Positions 43,235 to 53,217 are shown, counted from the stretch's first letter. The stretch: DNA of 64,000 nucleotides from CAYNSB01 sp964399625 (GCA_964399625.1 CAYNSB010000004.1:1-64000), one strand, 5' to 3'. A program made the numbers and translations. Notes: generated by a model from the letters alone, not told the origin.

Positions 43235-44344
43235 CTAGAGAACGTCCTTGCACGCGCGGTAGAGGTCCTTCCACCCGTCACGCTCTTTCACCACCGTTTC
43301 GAGATACTCCTGGAACGCGACGCGGTCCTGCACCGGGTCCTTGACGATCGCGCCGATCATTCCGCTCGCCACATCTCCGGCCCGCAGCATGCCATCCCCG
43401 AAGTGCGTCGCCAGCGCGATCCCGTTCGTGATGACGCTGATGGCCTCGGCCGTGCTCAGCGAGCTCGAGGGCTGCTTGAGCTTGCTCTTGCCGTCGGTCG
43501 TCTTCCCCTCGCGCAGCTCGCGGAACACTGTGACCACACGCCGGATCTCCTCCATCGCGGGCGTCTCGCTCGGCAGGTCCAACGCCCGTCCCATCTGCAC
43601 GACGCGGCGCTGGACGATGTCCACTTCCTCGTCCATCGAGTCCGGCACAGGCAGAACCACCGTGTTGAACCGACGCTTGAGCGCGCTCGAGAGCTCGTTC
43701 ACCCCCTTGTCGCGGTCGTTGGCCGTCGCGATGATGTTGAAGCCCTTGATGGCCCTAATCTCCTGGTTGAGCTCCGGCACCGGCAGCGTCTTCTCGGACA
43801 GGATCGTGATCAGCGTGTCCTGCACATCGCTGGGCACTCGCGTCAGCTCCTCCACACGCACGATCTTGCCCTCGGTCATGCCGCGCATCACGGGGCTGCT
43901 CACGAGCGCTTCGCGCGAGGGACCCTTGGCCAGCAGCAGCGCGTAGTTCCATCCGTACCGGATCGCCTCCTCGGGCGTGCCGGCCGTGCCCTGCACCATC
44001 AGCGTCGAGTCACCGCTGATCGCCGCGGCCAGGTGCTCGCTCACCCAGCTCTTGGCCGTTCCGGGCACACCCAGAAGCAGGAGCGCCCGATCGGTCACGA
44101 GCGTCGCCACCGCGATCTCGATCAGGCGCTGGCTCCCCACGTACTTGGGCGTGATTAGCGTCCCGTCCTTGAGCTTCCCGCCCATGAGGTAGGTCACCAC
44201 CGCCCAGGGCGACAGCTTCCATCGCGCCGGTCTTTCACGGTCGTCCGCCTTGGCGAGCGCGGAGAGCTCGGCCGCGTACTGACCCTCGGCCGTCTCGCGA
44301 AGAACCCCACCACCCTTGTCCACCTGCGCCGTGCTCTTGCTCAC
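43235..44344 (-). CDS. MoxR-type AAA+ ATPase of the SWIM module
   Basis: A 369-residue AAA+ protein of the MoxR group. Walker A is GVPGTAKS; the acidic Walker B region is KIVRVEELTRVP; sensor 1 is IIATANDRDKGVN and the Arg finger region is SSALKRRFN. MoxR ATPases act as chaperones with VWA partners. The GTG start at 44344 was chosen because it overlaps the stop of the DUF5691 gene (GTGA). A longer frame exists upstream without similarity. Confidence 0.85.
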   Translation of the reverse strand: MSKSTAQVDKGGGVLRETAEGQYAAELSALAKADDRERPARWKLSPWAVVTYLMGGKLKDGTLITPKYVGSQRLIEIAVATLVTDRALLLLGVPGTAKSWVSEHLAAAISGDSTLMVQGTAGTPEEAIRYGWNYALLLAKGPSREALVSSPVMRGMTEGKIVRVEELTRVPSDVQDTLITILSEKTLPVPELNQEIRAIKGFNIIATANDRDKGVNELSSALKRRFNTVVLPVPDSMDEEVDIVQRRVVQMGRALDLPSETPAMEEIRRVVTVFRELREGKTTDGKSKLKQPSSSLSTAEAISVITNGIALATHFGDGMLRAGDVASGMIGAIVKDPVQDRVAFQEYLETVVKERDGWKDLYRACKDVL

Positions 44345-45825
44345 GTTCGAAACTCCTTGTGCATGTCCGCCCGCAGACGGACGCGGTCGATGCTCTTTCT
44401 GAGACTCGCCGTGGAATCCTCGGAAAGGATCGCGCTCACCATCTCCGCGAACCGCTCCGCCTGCTCCGGCACGATCCATCGCGATATCCGCTCCACGGCG
44501 TCATGAAGAGACCACACGTCGCCCTTGCCCGGCGAATCGGCCGCGAGGAGGCACAGGGCCGCATCGGAGAAGGCGGACGACCAGCGGTGCTCGGCCGAAG
44601 CGAGGATGGACCACCTCTCGATCGCGGAGAACTTCTTGTGCTTCGCCGTGTCCAGGAGCAGCGGCTCTCGCTGCGCCGCAGAGAGATTCTGCCACAGCCC
44701 CCGGAGTTCGTGGACCTGCACCTTGCGCTCCTCGAGCAGACGATGGACGATCGCCTTGCACCAGGCGCCATCGGCGCGCACCGCCGCAACCTCCGACAGC
44801 GCCTCGAGCGCGTCGCCAAAGTAATCGTCACCGTTGATCGCCTCGAGGACGCCCGCGGGATCAAGCCCCGTCGCCTCAGTCCATACCGAGAGGTCGGCGG
44901 CGCTGAGGATCTGACGCATCCACCACGCGCGCTTGCCGATGCCGCTCGCCGCTTGCTCCTCGATGGCGTCGCGCTCCCACGCCTTGTCGAACTCCTTCGG
45001 TGGTGACAAGGTGATCTTCACGCCCCGCTTGAGAATCCCTCGCTGGCGCTCGACGGCGAGAATGGACCTTGCACGCTCGTTCATGCGGGCCCGGAGCCGC
45101 GATTCGGGAATCCTTCCAAGCACCGACGACGCCGCGCGCCGGACCACCTTGCTCCGATCGTCGAGCGCGCTCTCCAGGAACGGTTCGTCGACCATCGAGC
45201 ACCCTTCGCCGAGCACCTCGATGAACCTTCGCCGCTCTTCGGCCCCATCGTGCGCCCAGGTGGACTGGACCAGCGCCAGCGCACGAGTTGGGTCCTGTCG
45301 GCGGATGGTGAGCAGCAGGGCCGCCCGTTCAGTGGCGGCGCCCGTCTGCCACACCTCATCGGCGTTGGCTGGTATTTCCGCCCCGGACGCCGGCTTCCGC
45401 CACACCTCGTTCAACGAGGCGAGCCACGCTCCGTGCGCTCCGAGCAACGCGAACACCACGTCCGGACGCTTCGGCTGGCGCGACCACCAGTCCAGCAGCG
45501 CGGGCACGGCCGAGTCCGCGACGCGCACGCCCCTCGCGTGCGCGAGCTCGGCCCACTCCGTGAGGAGTCCCACATCCGGATCGCTCAGCAGGCGCATCAG
45601 GGTCGCCATCGGCGCGGGCCCCGCGATCGGAACGGACTCGGGCGGGCATGCCGGCACGCGACCTTCCACACGCGCCGCCTTGAGACCGGCCCGCGCCCGA
45701 GCCCCTTGCACGGCGGCGTCATCCAACAGGCGCTCTGGCTTGACGGAGGCGCCACCGTGGTCGGTCCCGACCATCGAGGTCGCCGCGAGAACCCTCAATC
45801 GACTCGCCGGAGATGCGCCGCTCAT
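44341..45825 (-). CDS. DUF5691-family protein of the SWIM/MoxR module
   Basis: A 494-residue protein with helical, HEAT-like character (DRSKVVRRAASSVLGRIPES is a repeat-like segment). I know this family only through its association with SWIM, MoxR, DUF5682 and VWA genes. The start at 45825 (MSGASPASR) overlaps the SWIM gene stop by four bases (ATGA), and the 3' end overlaps the MoxR start. The frame runs further upstream inside the SWIM gene; that part is a shadow. Confidence 0.72.
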   Translation of the reverse strand: MSGASPASRLRVLAATSMVGTDHGGASVKPERLLDDAAVQGARARAGLKAARVEGRVPACPPESVPIAGPAPMATLMRLLSDPDVGLLTEWAELAHARGVRVADSAVPALLDWWSRQPKRPDVVFALLGAHGAWLASLNEVWRKPASGAEIPANADEVWQTGAATERAALLLTIRRQDPTRALALVQSTWAHDGAEERRRFIEVLGEGCSMVDEPFLESALDDRSKVVRRAASSVLGRIPESRLRARMNERARSILAVERQRGILKRGVKITLSPPKEFDKAWERDAIEEQAASGIGKRAWWMRQILSAADLSVWTEATGLDPAGVLEAINGDDYFGDALEALSEVAAVRADGAWCKAIVHRLLEERKVQVHELRGLWQNLSAAQREPLLLDTAKHKKFSAIERWSILASAEHRWSSAFSDAALCLLAADSPGKGDVWSLHDAVERISRWIVPEQAERFAEMVSAILSEDSTASLRKSIDRVRLRADMHKEFRT

Positions 45826-47174
45826 GCCGCCCACCTCGGCGCCAGGTCCAGGTATCCATCCGCATGGATGGCGCCCAGGGGCAGCGCGGAATGCCCATCC
45901 CACTCCGCCATTACCATCACCGCGTTGCCGCCGCTCGCGGACAACAGTCGCCACAAGTGCAACCCCGCGGCGAACGTGTCCTTGAGCGGAAGGCCCGAAT
46001 CCCGGGAGTCCACGAGGAACCAGCGATCCCGCTCCTGCACAAGCCGCACGCCCGCAAGCACGAGGGGCCAGCGCGCCACCCACGGATTGGCCGCCAGCGC
46101 TTGGGCGTACCTGCCCAGCCCGGCCTCGATCGTGTCGTCCGCGGCGGCGCCCAGGTTGGTGTCGAGCGGCAGGCCCGCCGCCCGCGACTTCACAAGCGCC
46201 CGGAGCGAGAGCCGTCCTGGGTAGAACGCGAGCTCACCTTCGAACTCGGTCCCCGCAGCGATGGCCGCGTCCAGCGGCGCGAGCCCCGCCGCGAAATCCA
46301 TCACCAGCGCTCGACGACCCGTGGTCCGCCCCGCGAGCCACGTCCGCCGCACGCGCAATCGATCCTCGTCCTCAACAACCTGTCCCACCGCGATCCAGCG
46401 ATCCATGATTCCGTCGCCCGCGAGCACCTCCTCCTTCGCCTGGTTCCACCCCAAGGCGCTGCGGACCTCCCCCGCGAGGTCGGGAGAAAGCTCCGCCAGG
46501 CGATCGCCAGCTCTGAGCAGCAAGTGCAGCCGGCCCAAGTGGTCGAGCGTCCGCACATCCCACCCCGCGCCGGAGGCGAGCAAGCCTGGAAGTAGACGTA
46601 TGTACGCCGCCAGCCCGGGCGCCTGGGCGTCCACCATGCGAGCGGCCATCCTGTCCCAGGTCGTGGCGCTCTCCGCCTGCGCCGCGGCGAGTCCGCGACG
46701 CATCACATCGTCGAGCCACACACGACAACGAGCGATCCCGTCTTGGACCCGCGATTCACGCTGGAGCGCGCGCTTGGCGCGGGCCTCGGGATCGGCGGGC
46801 GATTCCGACGCGGCCTTGGCCTTCTCGACCTGCTTCTCCGCCCGTTCGGCCCGAGAGGCCAGCCATTCCGCGACCCACCCGGGTTCCTGAAGAGCCGGAA
46901 ACCCTGTCGCATCCTTCGCGTAGAGCAGGAGCAGTCCTAGCCCATGCTTGCAAGGGAACTTCCGGCTCGGGCAACTGCACTTGAAGGCCGGCTCCGCCAG
47001 ATCCACCCGCGCCTGGTAGGGCTCCTTTCCCGATCCCTGGCACAGGCCCCAGATCGCGCGCTCGCTGCGGCCCAGCCCCGACCACTTTTTCGCGTTGGCC
47101 AATGCCTGGCCCGCGCTCGCGGGCGCCGCATCCGGCGCAAGTGAGACGACCTTCTCGGAAGTCCACGAGTGCAT
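45822..47174 (-). CDS. SWIM zinc-finger protein, first gene of the MoxR module
   Basis: A 450-residue protein with a SWIM zinc finger near the N-terminus (FKCSCPSRKFPCKHGLGL, fitting CxCx(n)CxH). SWIM domains bind DNA or proteins. The rest is charged and helical with no other domain recognised. The start at 47174 (MHSWTSEKV) fits the family. It heads a five-gene operon with DUF5691, MoxR, DUF5682 and VWA, all overlapping or nearly touching. Confidence 0.8.
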   Translation of the reverse strand: MHSWTSEKVVSLAPDAAPASAGQALANAKKWSGLGRSERAIWGLCQGSGKEPYQARVDLAEPAFKCSCPSRKFPCKHGLGLLLLYAKDATGFPALQEPGWVAEWLASRAERAEKQVEKAKAASESPADPEARAKRALQRESRVQDGIARCRVWLDDVMRRGLAAAQAESATTWDRMAARMVDAQAPGLAAYIRLLPGLLASGAGWDVRTLDHLGRLHLLLRAGDRLAELSPDLAGEVRSALGWNQAKEEVLAGDGIMDRWIAVGQVVEDEDRLRVRRTWLAGRTTGRRALVMDFAAGLAPLDAAIAAGTEFEGELAFYPGRLSLRALVKSRAAGLPLDTNLGAAADDTIEAGLGRYAQALAANPWVARWPLVLAGVRLVQERDRWFLVDSRDSGLPLKDTFAAGLHLWRLLSASGGNAVMVMAEWDGHSALPLGAIHADGYLDLAPRWAA

Positions 47175-47465
47175 GAGGCGCCAGTTTACAGTCCGGCGCG
47201 TGGCCCGTGAACGCGATGGATGAAGGTCGAATGAAGAGAAGGCTGGTGTTGGGCGTGAGGGCGGCCTCGGGGCAGGAGCCGGCGCGTGGACCGACACGGA
47301 ATTGTGTCACGTGCTGTCGAAGCGGTGCCCTGCCCCCGCGGGCCATGGACTGCGAGTCGCGCGCGGTGAGCGGAGGACAGGGTCGGCGCAGTTCAACCAA
47401 GTGCGACCGCCGCTCGGACGCGTTCTGGGACGCCAAACGGTGCTTTGGATGGGCCGAGGACTCGG
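47175..47465. other. Divergent promoter region between SWIM module and glycosyltransferase
   Basis: About 290 bases without a clear gene, between two divergent transcription units. A short palindrome (GACAC-GGAATT-GTGTC, 47293-47308) is the most striking site and could be an operator. No clear sigma-70 boxes were found. The glycosyltransferase may begin at 47445 or 47466. Confidence 0.35.
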
Positions 47466-48440
47466 ATGATCGATCGCGTTCGGTTCCAGGGACTAGGCCC
47501 GCGTGGGCGTTCTCGCTACGCTTGCACCGCCTTGACCCCGAACCCTGGTGCCACCAACGCCGACGTGCAACCGATCTCGCTTTCGGTGATCGTGCCGATG
47601 TTCCGCGAGGAGCGTCGCGTGGGCGCCACGCTGCACGATCTTGTGCCGGCGTTGGAGGGCGGGCGCCGACTCTGCGAGATCATCCTCGTCGACGATGGGA
47701 GCACGGACCGCACGCTGGAGGTGGTCCACCCCTGGGCGCGCGAGCACGCGCGGGGCTCGCTGGCGCGCATCGCCGTTGTCCGGCACGAGCGGAATCGCGG
47801 CAAAGGCGCGGCGGTGCGAACGGGGCTCGGAGCCGCGAGCGGCATCTGGCGCCTGATCATGGACGCGGACAACGCCTGCCGAATCGAGCAGGTGGAGCGT
47901 CTGCTGTCGGTGGCCGAGCCCGGGGTGGGGCTCATCGCAGGCTCACGAGTCGCCCCGGGGGCCGAGATCGAGGCTCGGGCGCACCGGCGCTTCACGGGCT
48001 GGGCGTTCAAGGTGGCGCTCAAGGGGCTGGGGCTGGACCTGCTGCGCGACACGCAGTGCGGGTTCAAGCTGTATCGAGCGGACCTCGCGGAGCAGGTGGT
48101 TCAGCACGCACGCGAGGATGGGTACGCGTTCGACCTCGAGCACCTGCTGATCGCTCGGGCCAGCGGACTCGGGACGCGCGAGGTCGGCGTGCGCTGGTCG
48201 CACCAGGATGGGGGCCAGGTGAGCCCGGCACGCGATGGTGTGCGCATGCTCCGTGCCGGGATCGATCTCCGCCGGCGTTGGACGAGCGACCCGCCCGCGA
48301 TCGCCCGCCTGCCCTTTGCCCTGGACGCAAGCACGATCGCCGCGATGATCGAGTCCAAGCAGGTGTCGCGGCCGGTCGCCTCTCAGATCGAGGCCGGGCG
48401 GGCCGCACGGGTGGGCGGCGCTGTACGATCGCCGCCATGA
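47466..48440 (+). CDS. GT2-family glycosyltransferase (polyprenyl-phosphate type)
   Basis: A soluble 324-residue glycosyltransferase resembling dolichyl-phosphate sugar synthases, which load a sugar onto a polyprenyl phosphate. The GT-A fold begins with LSVIVPMFREERRV and has DDGSTDRT, the DxD-like DADNA and RDTQCGFKLYR. No membrane anchor is seen, as in Alg5-like proteins without a C-terminal helix pair. The start may be 47445 or 47466. Its stop overlaps the next start (ATGA), which encodes a membrane glycosyltransferase that could use its product. Confidence 0.82.
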   Translation: MIDRVRFQGLGPRGRSRYACTALTPNPGATNADVQPISLSVIVPMFREERRVGATLHDLVPALEGGRRLCEIILVDDGSTDRTLEVVHPWAREHARGSLARIAVVRHERNRGKGAAVRTGLGAASGIWRLIMDADNACRIEQVERLLSVAEPGVGLIAGSRVAPGAEIEARAHRRFTGWAFKVALKGLGLDLLRDTQCGFKLYRADLAEQVVQHAREDGYAFDLEHLLIARASGLGTREVGVRWSHQDGGQVSPARDGVRMLRAGIDLRRRWTSDPPAIARLPFALDASTIAAMIESKQVSRPVASQIEAGRAARVGGAVRSPP

Positions 48441-49786
48441 GCGAGCCCGTCCGCCCCGTCAACGCCACACCAACGTCCGACGTGCGACGACAACGAGCCG
48501 TGGTGTGGGCGTTGACCGCGGCGCTCATGGGCGTGGGGATCTTCCTGCTGCTCACGTGCGGCAGCGCCAAGAGCGGCGGCACCAAGGGCGACTTCCCGTG
48601 CTTCTACCAGGCTGGGGTGCGCCTGCCCTTGGGCGAGAACATCTATGAGAAGCCGCCCAACGCGGGCGAGTACATCTATCCCCCACTGCTCGCGGCGATC
48701 TTCACGCCCCTGGCCAAGCTCGGGCAGGCCCGCTGCGCCTGGGCGTGGGCGGGAATCAACGTGGCGATGCTGTACGCGGCGGTGCTCCTGGGGGCGCGCG
48801 ATGTGGCCCGACGCCTGAGAATCGGCGCATCGGCTCCGGTCGTCCTTTCGATCGCGCTGCTCGGGCTGCTGCTCTCGATCGACAAGGTGAAGTCCGTCAT
48901 CAGCGGCGGACAGACGGACCTGATCATGGTTCTGGGCGTAGGGCTGGGGCTGGTGTACCACGATCGGCGGCCGGCGATCGCGGGAGCGGCCCTGGCGCTC
49001 GCCGCGAACGTCAAGTACACGCCGCTCATCTTCGTGCCCTACCTGCTGCTGCGGGGGCAATGGCGCGCCGCGATCTGGACGCTGGTGTTCTTCGTGGCGT
49101 TCGCGCTCGCCCCCGCGTCCGTCGTGGGATGGGGACGCAACATCGACCTCTGGATGATCGCGCTGGGCGGGGTGGCGAGGCTGTTCGGCTACTCGGGCGC
49201 AACCGAGTTCGCGGGGAGCATCCGCGACGCGTCGCACCACCTGAGCGTCTCCATCACCAGCGCCCTTTCCCGTGCGCTGACGCCCACGCTCGGGAACAAG
49301 GGCGCTATGGCGGCAAGCGGGCTGGTCGCGCTGGGCGTGCTCGCGGTCTCCTGGCGGATGTACGCGCTCCGGCGCATTCCCATGCTCCTTCGGCCGCGCG
49401 ACGAACGCTCCCCCACGCTCGCGGCGATCGAGTGGGCCGGGGTCATCGTGGCGATCCTCGCGTTCTCGCCTCAAACGCAGGGACGGCACTTCGTCATGCT
49501 GCTCACGCTGCATCTGCTGGCCGCGGGAATGGTCCTGCGGCCCGTCGCGGGCGTGCCCCGCCTGTGGCTCGTGCTCGGGCTCATCGTGATTCAGATGGGC
49601 ATGCTGCTCCCGCCGTCGACACCTTCGATGCGCGGAGCGGTGGACGCGTGGCGGGCGATCGGCGGCATGGGTTGGTGCCTGCTGCCCTTGTGGTTCGCGC
49701 TGCTCTGGACGGGGCTGGCGCGGGCGACGAGGGAACCGTCCGCGGTCACGATCGACCGAACAACTTCTCCAGCTGGCGGATCGTGA
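48437..49786 (+). CDS. GT87/DUF2029-like membrane glycosyltransferase
   Basis: A 449-residue polytopic membrane protein of the GT-C type, resembling GT87 (polyprenyl-phosphate mannosyl/arabinosyl transferases). The first loop carries DFPCFYQAG and ENIYEKPPNAGEYIYPPLL, in which the Asp is the likely catalytic residue. About ten helices follow. Its start overlaps the upstream GT2 gene, so it probably takes sugar from the polyprenyl carrier. It overlaps the convergent mutL by 41 bases at its 3' end. Confidence 0.8.
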   Translation: MSEPVRPVNATPTSDVRRQRAVVWALTAALMGVGIFLLLTCGSAKSGGTKGDFPCFYQAGVRLPLGENIYEKPPNAGEYIYPPLLAAIFTPLAKLGQARCAWAWAGINVAMLYAAVLLGARDVARRLRIGASAPVVLSIALLGLLLSIDKVKSVISGGQTDLIMVLGVGLGLVYHDRRPAIAGAALALAANVKYTPLIFVPYLLLRGQWRAAIWTLVFFVAFALAPASVVGWGRNIDLWMIALGGVARLFGYSGATEFAGSIRDASHHLSVSITSALSRALTPTLGNKGAMAASGLVALGVLAVSWRMYALRRIPMLLRPRDERSPTLAAIEWAGVIVAILAFSPQTQGRHFVMLLTLHLLAAGMVLRPVAGVPRLWLVLGLIVIQMGMLLPPSTPSMRGAVDAWRAIGGMGWCLLPLWFALLWTGLARATREPSAVTIDRTTSPAGGS

Positions 49787-51635
49787 GACGCACCGTCGTG
49801 GGCCGCCCGTGCGGGCAGTTGCTGGACCGTTCCACCTCGTCGCGCAGACGCAGGAGCTCGTCCAGTTCCGACTCGCTCATGCGATCGCCCGCCTTGACGG
49901 CGGCCTTGCACGCCATCATGTCGAGCACCTCGTGGAGCGTCTGCTCGCTGCCGGGCTGGAAGCCCTCGCCCTCGGCTCGCTCGAACAGATCGCCCATGAA
50001 CTCGACGGGATCGACGCCTCGATCGAACAGGAACGTGGGGAACGCGTGCACCGCGAGGGTCGTCGGGCCCATCGGCTCGCACTCCACGCCGATGCGATCG
50101 AGCAGCGGCGACAGGCGAGCGAGCCCGTCCACCTGGGCGGGCGCCGCGGGCACGACCGCGGGCATGAGCAGGCGCTGCTTCTCGAGGGGCCCGGCGTGCA
50201 CGCGCGCGATGAGCTGCTCGAACATCACGCGCTCGTGCAGGGCGTGCTGATCGACGATCACGACGCCGTGCTCATCCTGCGTGACGAGGTAGCTGTTGTG
50301 CACCTGGAGCACGCGCGGCGCCATGACCGGCTGGGGCAGCGGCGCGCCCGGATACGCCGGATCGGGCGTGCCCGGGCTTGAGGCCTGTGGAACGCCCGCG
50401 GGCGCTGGGGTCCCGGGGGCCAGCGACTGCCGCGCGCTCGCATAGTCGATCGGTGTCTGCGAGATCGACGGCGGCGGCTCGCGGAACGAGTCCACGAACG
50501 CGCTGATCCGAGAGGCGACGGTCTGCGGCTGGATCGCCCGCCCGCCCTGCACGCCGCCCATCGAGCCCGGGAGCGACTCGACGCTGGGCGTGAGGTCCGC
50601 CCGCTGCAGGGCCTCGCGGAGCGCCCGCAGCACGATGGAGTGCACGGCGCCCGAGTCGCGGAAGCGCACCTCGACTTTGGCGGGGTGCACGTTCACGTCC
50701 ACGGCTCCGGGGTCCATCTCGATCATGATGAGCGCCGTGGGGTACCGCCCGGGCTCGATGAGCCCGCGGTAGGCCTCGCGGATCGCGTGCTGGATGGTCT
50801 TGTCCTTGATGACGCGCCCGTTGAGGAACACGTGCTGCGCCTGGGCCGTCGCCCGCGCGATCGAGGGCCGCCCGATGAGGCCCCACATCGCCGCGCCGCG
50901 CGCATCGTCGAACTGGTCCGCGTGCACCTCGAGCAGCTGCGACGCAAGCTCGGGCCCGAGCACCGCCAGCCCGCGCTCGCGCGCGGACTGATCGGGCGGC
51001 ACGTCGAGGGCGACGCGATCGTCGCAGCGCACCACGAAGGCAACGCCCGGGTGCGCCATCGCCAGATCGCGCACCACATCGACGCACCGACCCTGCTCCG
51101 TGGGCGGGGTGCGCAGGAACTTGCGCCGCGCGGGCGTGTTGAAGAACAGGTTGCGGACCTCGATCAGGGTGCCCACGGGCCCGGCGTCTGGGCGCACGCC
51201 CGACACCTCGCCGCCGTCCACGCTCAGGCTCGCCGCCGCGTCCGCACCCCGGGTCCGGGATCGGATGGTCACTCGCGCCACCGATCCGATCGACGCCAGC
51301 GCCTCGCCGCGGAATCCAAGCGTGCCGATGCGATCGAGGTCCTCGGCGGCGCCGATCTTGCTCGTCGCGTGCGGGGCGATCGCCAGCGGGAGCTGCTCGG
51401 GCGCGATGCCCGAGCCGTTGTCGCTCACGCGGACGAGCTCGATCCCCCCCGACTCCAGCGACACCTCGATCCGCGTGGCGCCGGCGTCGAGCGCGTTCTC
51501 GACCAGCTCCTTCACCACGCTCGCGGGGCGCTCGATCACCTCGCCCGCCGCGATCTGGTTGACCAGGAGCGCGGGGAGCCGGCGGATCTCACGCGGTCCG
51601 GTCTGTGGTGGCGCGGCGGCGCCGTGGGGCGACAT
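49746..51635 (-). CDS. mutL: DNA mismatch repair protein MutL
   Basis: Coordinates mismatch repair after MutS. The 629-residue protein has an N-terminal GHKL ATPase (IAAGEVIERPASVVKELVEN, DNGSGI, GFRGEALASI) and a C-terminal dimerisation/endonuclease domain. The metal-binding DQHA(x2)E(x4)E motif is intact (DQHALHERVMFE), along with ACKAAVKAG and CPHGRPT, so it should be an active endonuclease, as in species lacking MutH. The start at 51635 gives the standard N-terminus. A Pro-rich linker lies near the middle. It is divergent from hldE with only 64 bases between. Confidence 0.93.
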   Translation of the reverse strand: MSPHGAAAPPQTGPREIRRLPALLVNQIAAGEVIERPASVVKELVENALDAGATRIEVSLESGGIELVRVSDNGSGIAPEQLPLAIAPHATSKIGAAEDLDRIGTLGFRGEALASIGSVARVTIRSRTRGADAAASLSVDGGEVSGVRPDAGPVGTLIEVRNLFFNTPARRKFLRTPPTEQGRCVDVVRDLAMAHPGVAFVVRCDDRVALDVPPDQSARERGLAVLGPELASQLLEVHADQFDDARGAAMWGLIGRPSIARATAQAQHVFLNGRVIKDKTIQHAIREAYRGLIEPGRYPTALIMIEMDPGAVDVNVHPAKVEVRFRDSGAVHSIVLRALREALQRADLTPSVESLPGSMGGVQGGRAIQPQTVASRISAFVDSFREPPPSISQTPIDYASARQSLAPGTPAPAGVPQASSPGTPDPAYPGAPLPQPVMAPRVLQVHNSYLVTQDEHGVVIVDQHALHERVMFEQLIARVHAGPLEKQRLLMPAVVPAAPAQVDGLARLSPLLDRIGVECEPMGPTTLAVHAFPTFLFDRGVDPVEFMGDLFERAEGEGFQPGSEQTLHEVLDMMACKAAVKAGDRMSESELDELLRLRDEVERSSNCPHGRPTTVRLTIRQLEKLFGRS

Positions 51636-51699
51636 GCGCGATTGTACGGCGGACCGCCCCGGACCCCGCGCCTCGGCGCCCGGCGCGTACACTTGCCGC

Positions 51700-53217
51700 G
51701 TGGACCACCTGGTGGACAAGCTCGGGGCGTGGAAGCCCTTCTCGGCGCTGGTGGTCGGCGATTTCATGCTCGACCAGCTCCAGTACGGCGACGCGGACCG
51801 GCTCTCCGCCGACGCGCCCGTGCCCGTGCTGCACGTGAAGCGCACCGAGGACCGCCCCGGCGGCGCGGCCAATGTGTGCATGGACCTGATCGCGATGCGC
51901 GGGCGGGTGCAGGGCCTGGGCGTGACGGGCACGGACGCGGAGGGCGAGGCGCTGCGCCGGGCCCTCACGCGCGAGGGCGTGGACGCCGACGCCCTCACGA
52001 GCGATCCGACGCGCCCCACGACGGTCAAACGCAGCCTCATCGGGCTTGCGCAAGGGCGGCACCCGCAGAAGATGTTCCGCGTGGACTACGAGTCCCGCGA
52101 GCCGATTCCCCGCGGCGTGGAGGACCACCTGCTGCGCTCCTTCGAGCGCTCGCTCGCCCACGCGGACATCGTGTGCATCGAGGATTACAACAAGGGCGTG
52201 TGCACGGAGCGCGTGTGCCAGGGCGTGATCGAGCGCGCCCGCTCGGCGGGCAAGCCCGTGTTCGTCGACCCCGCCCGCCTGGAGGACTACTCCAAGTACC
52301 GCCAGGCCTCGGCGATCACGCCCAACCGAACCGAGGCGGAGGTCGCGACGCGCATGGAGACCTCGCGCGAGGCCTCGCCCGAGCACAACGCCCGCTTGGC
52401 CCACGCGCTCATGGCGCAACTGGACGTCGAGGCGGTGATCCTCACGCTCGATCGCCACGGGGCGCTGCTGCTCGAGGGCGACGGGCAGGGGAACGCCGGC
52501 ACGCCGATCGCGATTCCCACCGTCGCGCGCGAGGTGTACGACGTGACGGGGGCCGGCGACATGATGCTCGCCGCGCTCGCCGCCGCCCGCGCTAACCGTT
52601 TCACCTGGGAGGAATCCGTCCGCTTCGCCAACGCCGCGGCGGGGCTGGAGGTCGAGCAGTTCGGCGTGGTGCCCATCCCCCTTGAGAAGATCCACCACGA
52701 GCTGCTCGAGCGGGCGGGCGCGGTCCGGGGCAAGCTCCGGACGCTCGATCAGGTGCTCGTGCAGGTGCAGGCGCTGCGCTCGGACGCCGCACGCGGATCG
52801 ACCGCCAAGCCCTCGCGGATCGTCTTCACCAACGGATGCTTCGATGTGATCCACTCGGGGCACGTCTCGCTGCTCGAGCGTGCCGCTCGCGAGGGCGAGT
52901 TTCTCATCGTCGGCCTCAATTCCGACGCGTCGGTGCGTCGCCTCAAGGGCGCGACACGCCCGGTGAATAGCGAGGACGACCGGGCCCGCGTGCTCGGGGA
53001 GATGCGGTCCGTGGACGCGGTCGTCGTGTTCGATGAGGACACGCCCATGCGCCTGATCGAGGCGATCCGCCCGGACGTGCTCGTGAAGGGCGCCGACTAC
53101 TCGAAGGACAAGGTCGTCGGTGGATCGCTCGTCGAGAGCTACGGCGGGCGCGTGGCGCTCATCGACCTCGTCGCCGGCAAGAGCACCACGGGGCTCATCT
53201 CTCGCTTGCGCGGATGA
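51700..53217 (+). CDS. hldE: Bifunctional heptose kinase/adenylyltransferase HldE
   Basis: Makes ADP-heptose precursor for lipopolysaccharide core. The N-terminal PfkB kinase domain phosphorylates heptose-7-phosphate (VVGDFMLDQLQYGD; RPGGAANVCMDL; DVTGAGDMMLAALAAA). The C-terminal nucleotidyltransferase has FTNGCFDVIHSGHVSLL. Both active sites look intact. The GTG start at 51700 was chosen from the family N-terminus; length is 505. Its presence suggests a Gram-negative LPS-type outer membrane. Confidence 0.9.
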   Translation: MDHLVDKLGAWKPFSALVVGDFMLDQLQYGDADRLSADAPVPVLHVKRTEDRPGGAANVCMDLIAMRGRVQGLGVTGTDAEGEALRRALTREGVDADALTSDPTRPTTVKRSLIGLAQGRHPQKMFRVDYESREPIPRGVEDHLLRSFERSLAHADIVCIEDYNKGVCTERVCQGVIERARSAGKPVFVDPARLEDYSKYRQASAITPNRTEAEVATRMETSREASPEHNARLAHALMAQLDVEAVILTLDRHGALLLEGDGQGNAGTPIAIPTVAREVYDVTGAGDMMLAALAAARANRFTWEESVRFANAAAGLEVEQFGVVPIPLEKIHHELLERAGAVRGKLRTLDQVLVQVQALRSDAARGSTAKPSRIVFTNGCFDVIHSGHVSLLERAAREGEFLIVGLNSDASVRRLKGATRPVNSEDDRARVLGEMRSVDAVVVFDEDTPMRLIEAIRPDVLVKGADYSKDKVVGGSLVESYGGRVALIDLVAGKSTTGLISRLRG

